From: Oscillospiraceae bacterium
GTDB taxonomy: Bacteria; Bacillota_A; Clostridia; Oscillospirales; Oscillospiraceae
Assembly: GCA_017545325.1 (NCBI GenBank)
Contig: JAFWOX010000059.1
Location: forward strand, 1-15,058
Direction of reading: 5' to 3'
DNA: 15,058 nt
Shown here: positions 14,622 through 15,058 of the stretch, piece after piece
Numbering within the stretch: position 1 is the stretch's first letter
Layout of the letters: each line of letters begins with the position of its first letter
Made by a program: the position numbers and the translations under genes
Notes under the pieces: generated by a model
Told to the model about the DNA's origin: nothing
The model's input: the letters and a program-made list of their open reading frames with translations, nothing else
The model's database searches: none

Positions 14622-14978
14622 GGCTTGGGATAAGTGCGAGACGGCCGGCTTCATCGAAAGCCGCTCCCTTCGCAGAGCATGACCGCCTGCTTCGTCAAAG
14701 TTCGCCTCGCCGGCGGGGCGTTCCTTTCCCCGCGATGGGTTGCCTCCGGCGGCCCGGTTTCTCTTACGCGAGAGAAACCGGGGAAAGAGCGCGGCGGGGC
14801 TCCGCCCCTGCACCCCGGTGCGGCGGGCGCTGAAGCGAAGGGGACATAGGTTCGACGATAAACAAGCGGGTGCGGAACGTCCGCTTGCCGACTTTGAATC
14901 TGCTTGGCAATAGTCGTTTGCTTTTCAGGGTGGTTATCTGTAGATCGGCAATGTTTTCCGTCCCCCCTCCCCCGTTTC
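14622..14978. other. Noncoding hairpin-rich region after the S51 gene
   Basis: No gene is supported in these 357 bases. Visible structures: CGGCTT/AAGCCG (14646-14663), perhaps a weak terminator; an 11-bp stem CCCGGTTTCTC (14753-14763) with GAGAAACCGGG (14772-14782); an alternative outer pairing CTTTCCCC (14724-14731) with GGGGAAAG (14780-14787) that shares bases with it; GGGGC-TCC-GCCCC (14796-14808); and CAAGCGG/CCGCTTG near 14864-14890. A pyrimidine-rich tract closes the region at about 14956-14978. Confidence 0.5.
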
Positions 14979-15058
14979 CCAAACCGAAGCCTCTGCTTCG
15001 GTTTGGAGAGGAGGAATGACCGAACACTCGCGAGGGATCGCGGCCTTTGCGGTAACCG
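14979..15058 (+). repeat. Structured repeat element, copy C (cut by window end)
   Basis: A 12-bp perfect hairpin CCAAACCGAAGC (14979-14990) with GCTTCGGTTTGG (14995-15006), loop CTCT. Then comes the purine run AGAGGAGGA, GACCGAA, GCGAG, a TCGCGGCC block and ACCG at the edge. From GAGGAGGA to the end about four fifths of bases match copy A on the opposite strand of the window start, including a shared GCGA/TCGC mini-stem with different loops. The hairpin design matches copy B. It points outward, as does copy A. Confidence 0.5.

Noticed and set aside
1..15058. CRISPR arrays, tRNA or rRNA genes, prophage or transposase genes.
   Set aside because: I saw no regularly spaced direct repeats, no cloverleaf with the usual arms, and no phage or full transposase protein motifs.

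Overview
The window reads as a GC-rich chromosome segment of an obligately anaerobic, Gram-positive-type bacterium, most likely a gut Clostridia (Oscillospirales-like) lineage. This is an inference. It rests on a full-length pyruvate:ferredoxin oxidoreductase, an Fe-S/flavin enoate reductase, the holB-ricT gene pair known from Firmicutes, strong purine-rich ribosome binding sites, a TTG start, and sigma-A type promoters of which four of five carry an extended TGn -10. No phage, IS transposase, CRISPR array, tRNA or rRNA was seen.

Layout. Positions 1-432 hold no conventional gene: a structured repeat element (copy A, minus strand) behind a near-consensus promoter, then the promoter of holB. 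holB (433-1224) and ricT (1234-2511) form an operon closed by an intrinsic terminator. On the minus strand follow a type B carboxylesterase (4400-2787) and a 77-aa zinc-ribbon protein (2786-2553). A divergent promoter region (4401-4574) separates the esterase from a two-flavin enoate/2,4-dienoyl-CoA reductase-like enzyme (4575-6566). Positions 6567-6944 are a hairpin-rich noncoding block (copy B). It is followed by an unusual fusion of an alpha/beta-hydrolase esterase and a metallo-beta-lactamase-fold domain (6945-8528). A 107-bp palindromic structure and a clear promoter precede the pyruvate:ferredoxin oxidoreductase gene (8792-12340), which ends at a terminator. A MITE-like inverted repeat (12405-12543) precedes mnmE (12578-13945), which is tightly coupled to a peptidase S51-like gene (13953-14621). 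The last 437 bases are again noncoding and hairpin-rich and end in copy C of the structured element (plus strand), cut off by the window edge.

How it fits together. The housekeeping genes (clamp loader, Ric complex, tRNA modification, pyruvate oxidation) are ordinary but shuffled. mnmE is away from its usual partner mnmG, and ricT carries a long basic disordered tail. The accessory part is an esterase/enoate-reductase pair plus a hydrolase-MBL fusion, which suggests breakdown of ester-linked, possibly unsaturated carboxylic compounds (inference). The most unusual signal is the dispersed element family A/B/C: pyrimidine tract, GC-tipped hairpin, GAGGAGGA purine tract, then a conserved core. 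Its nucleotide conservation survives a one-base indel that breaks the reading frame, so a structured RNA or mobile palindromic element is likelier than a protein.
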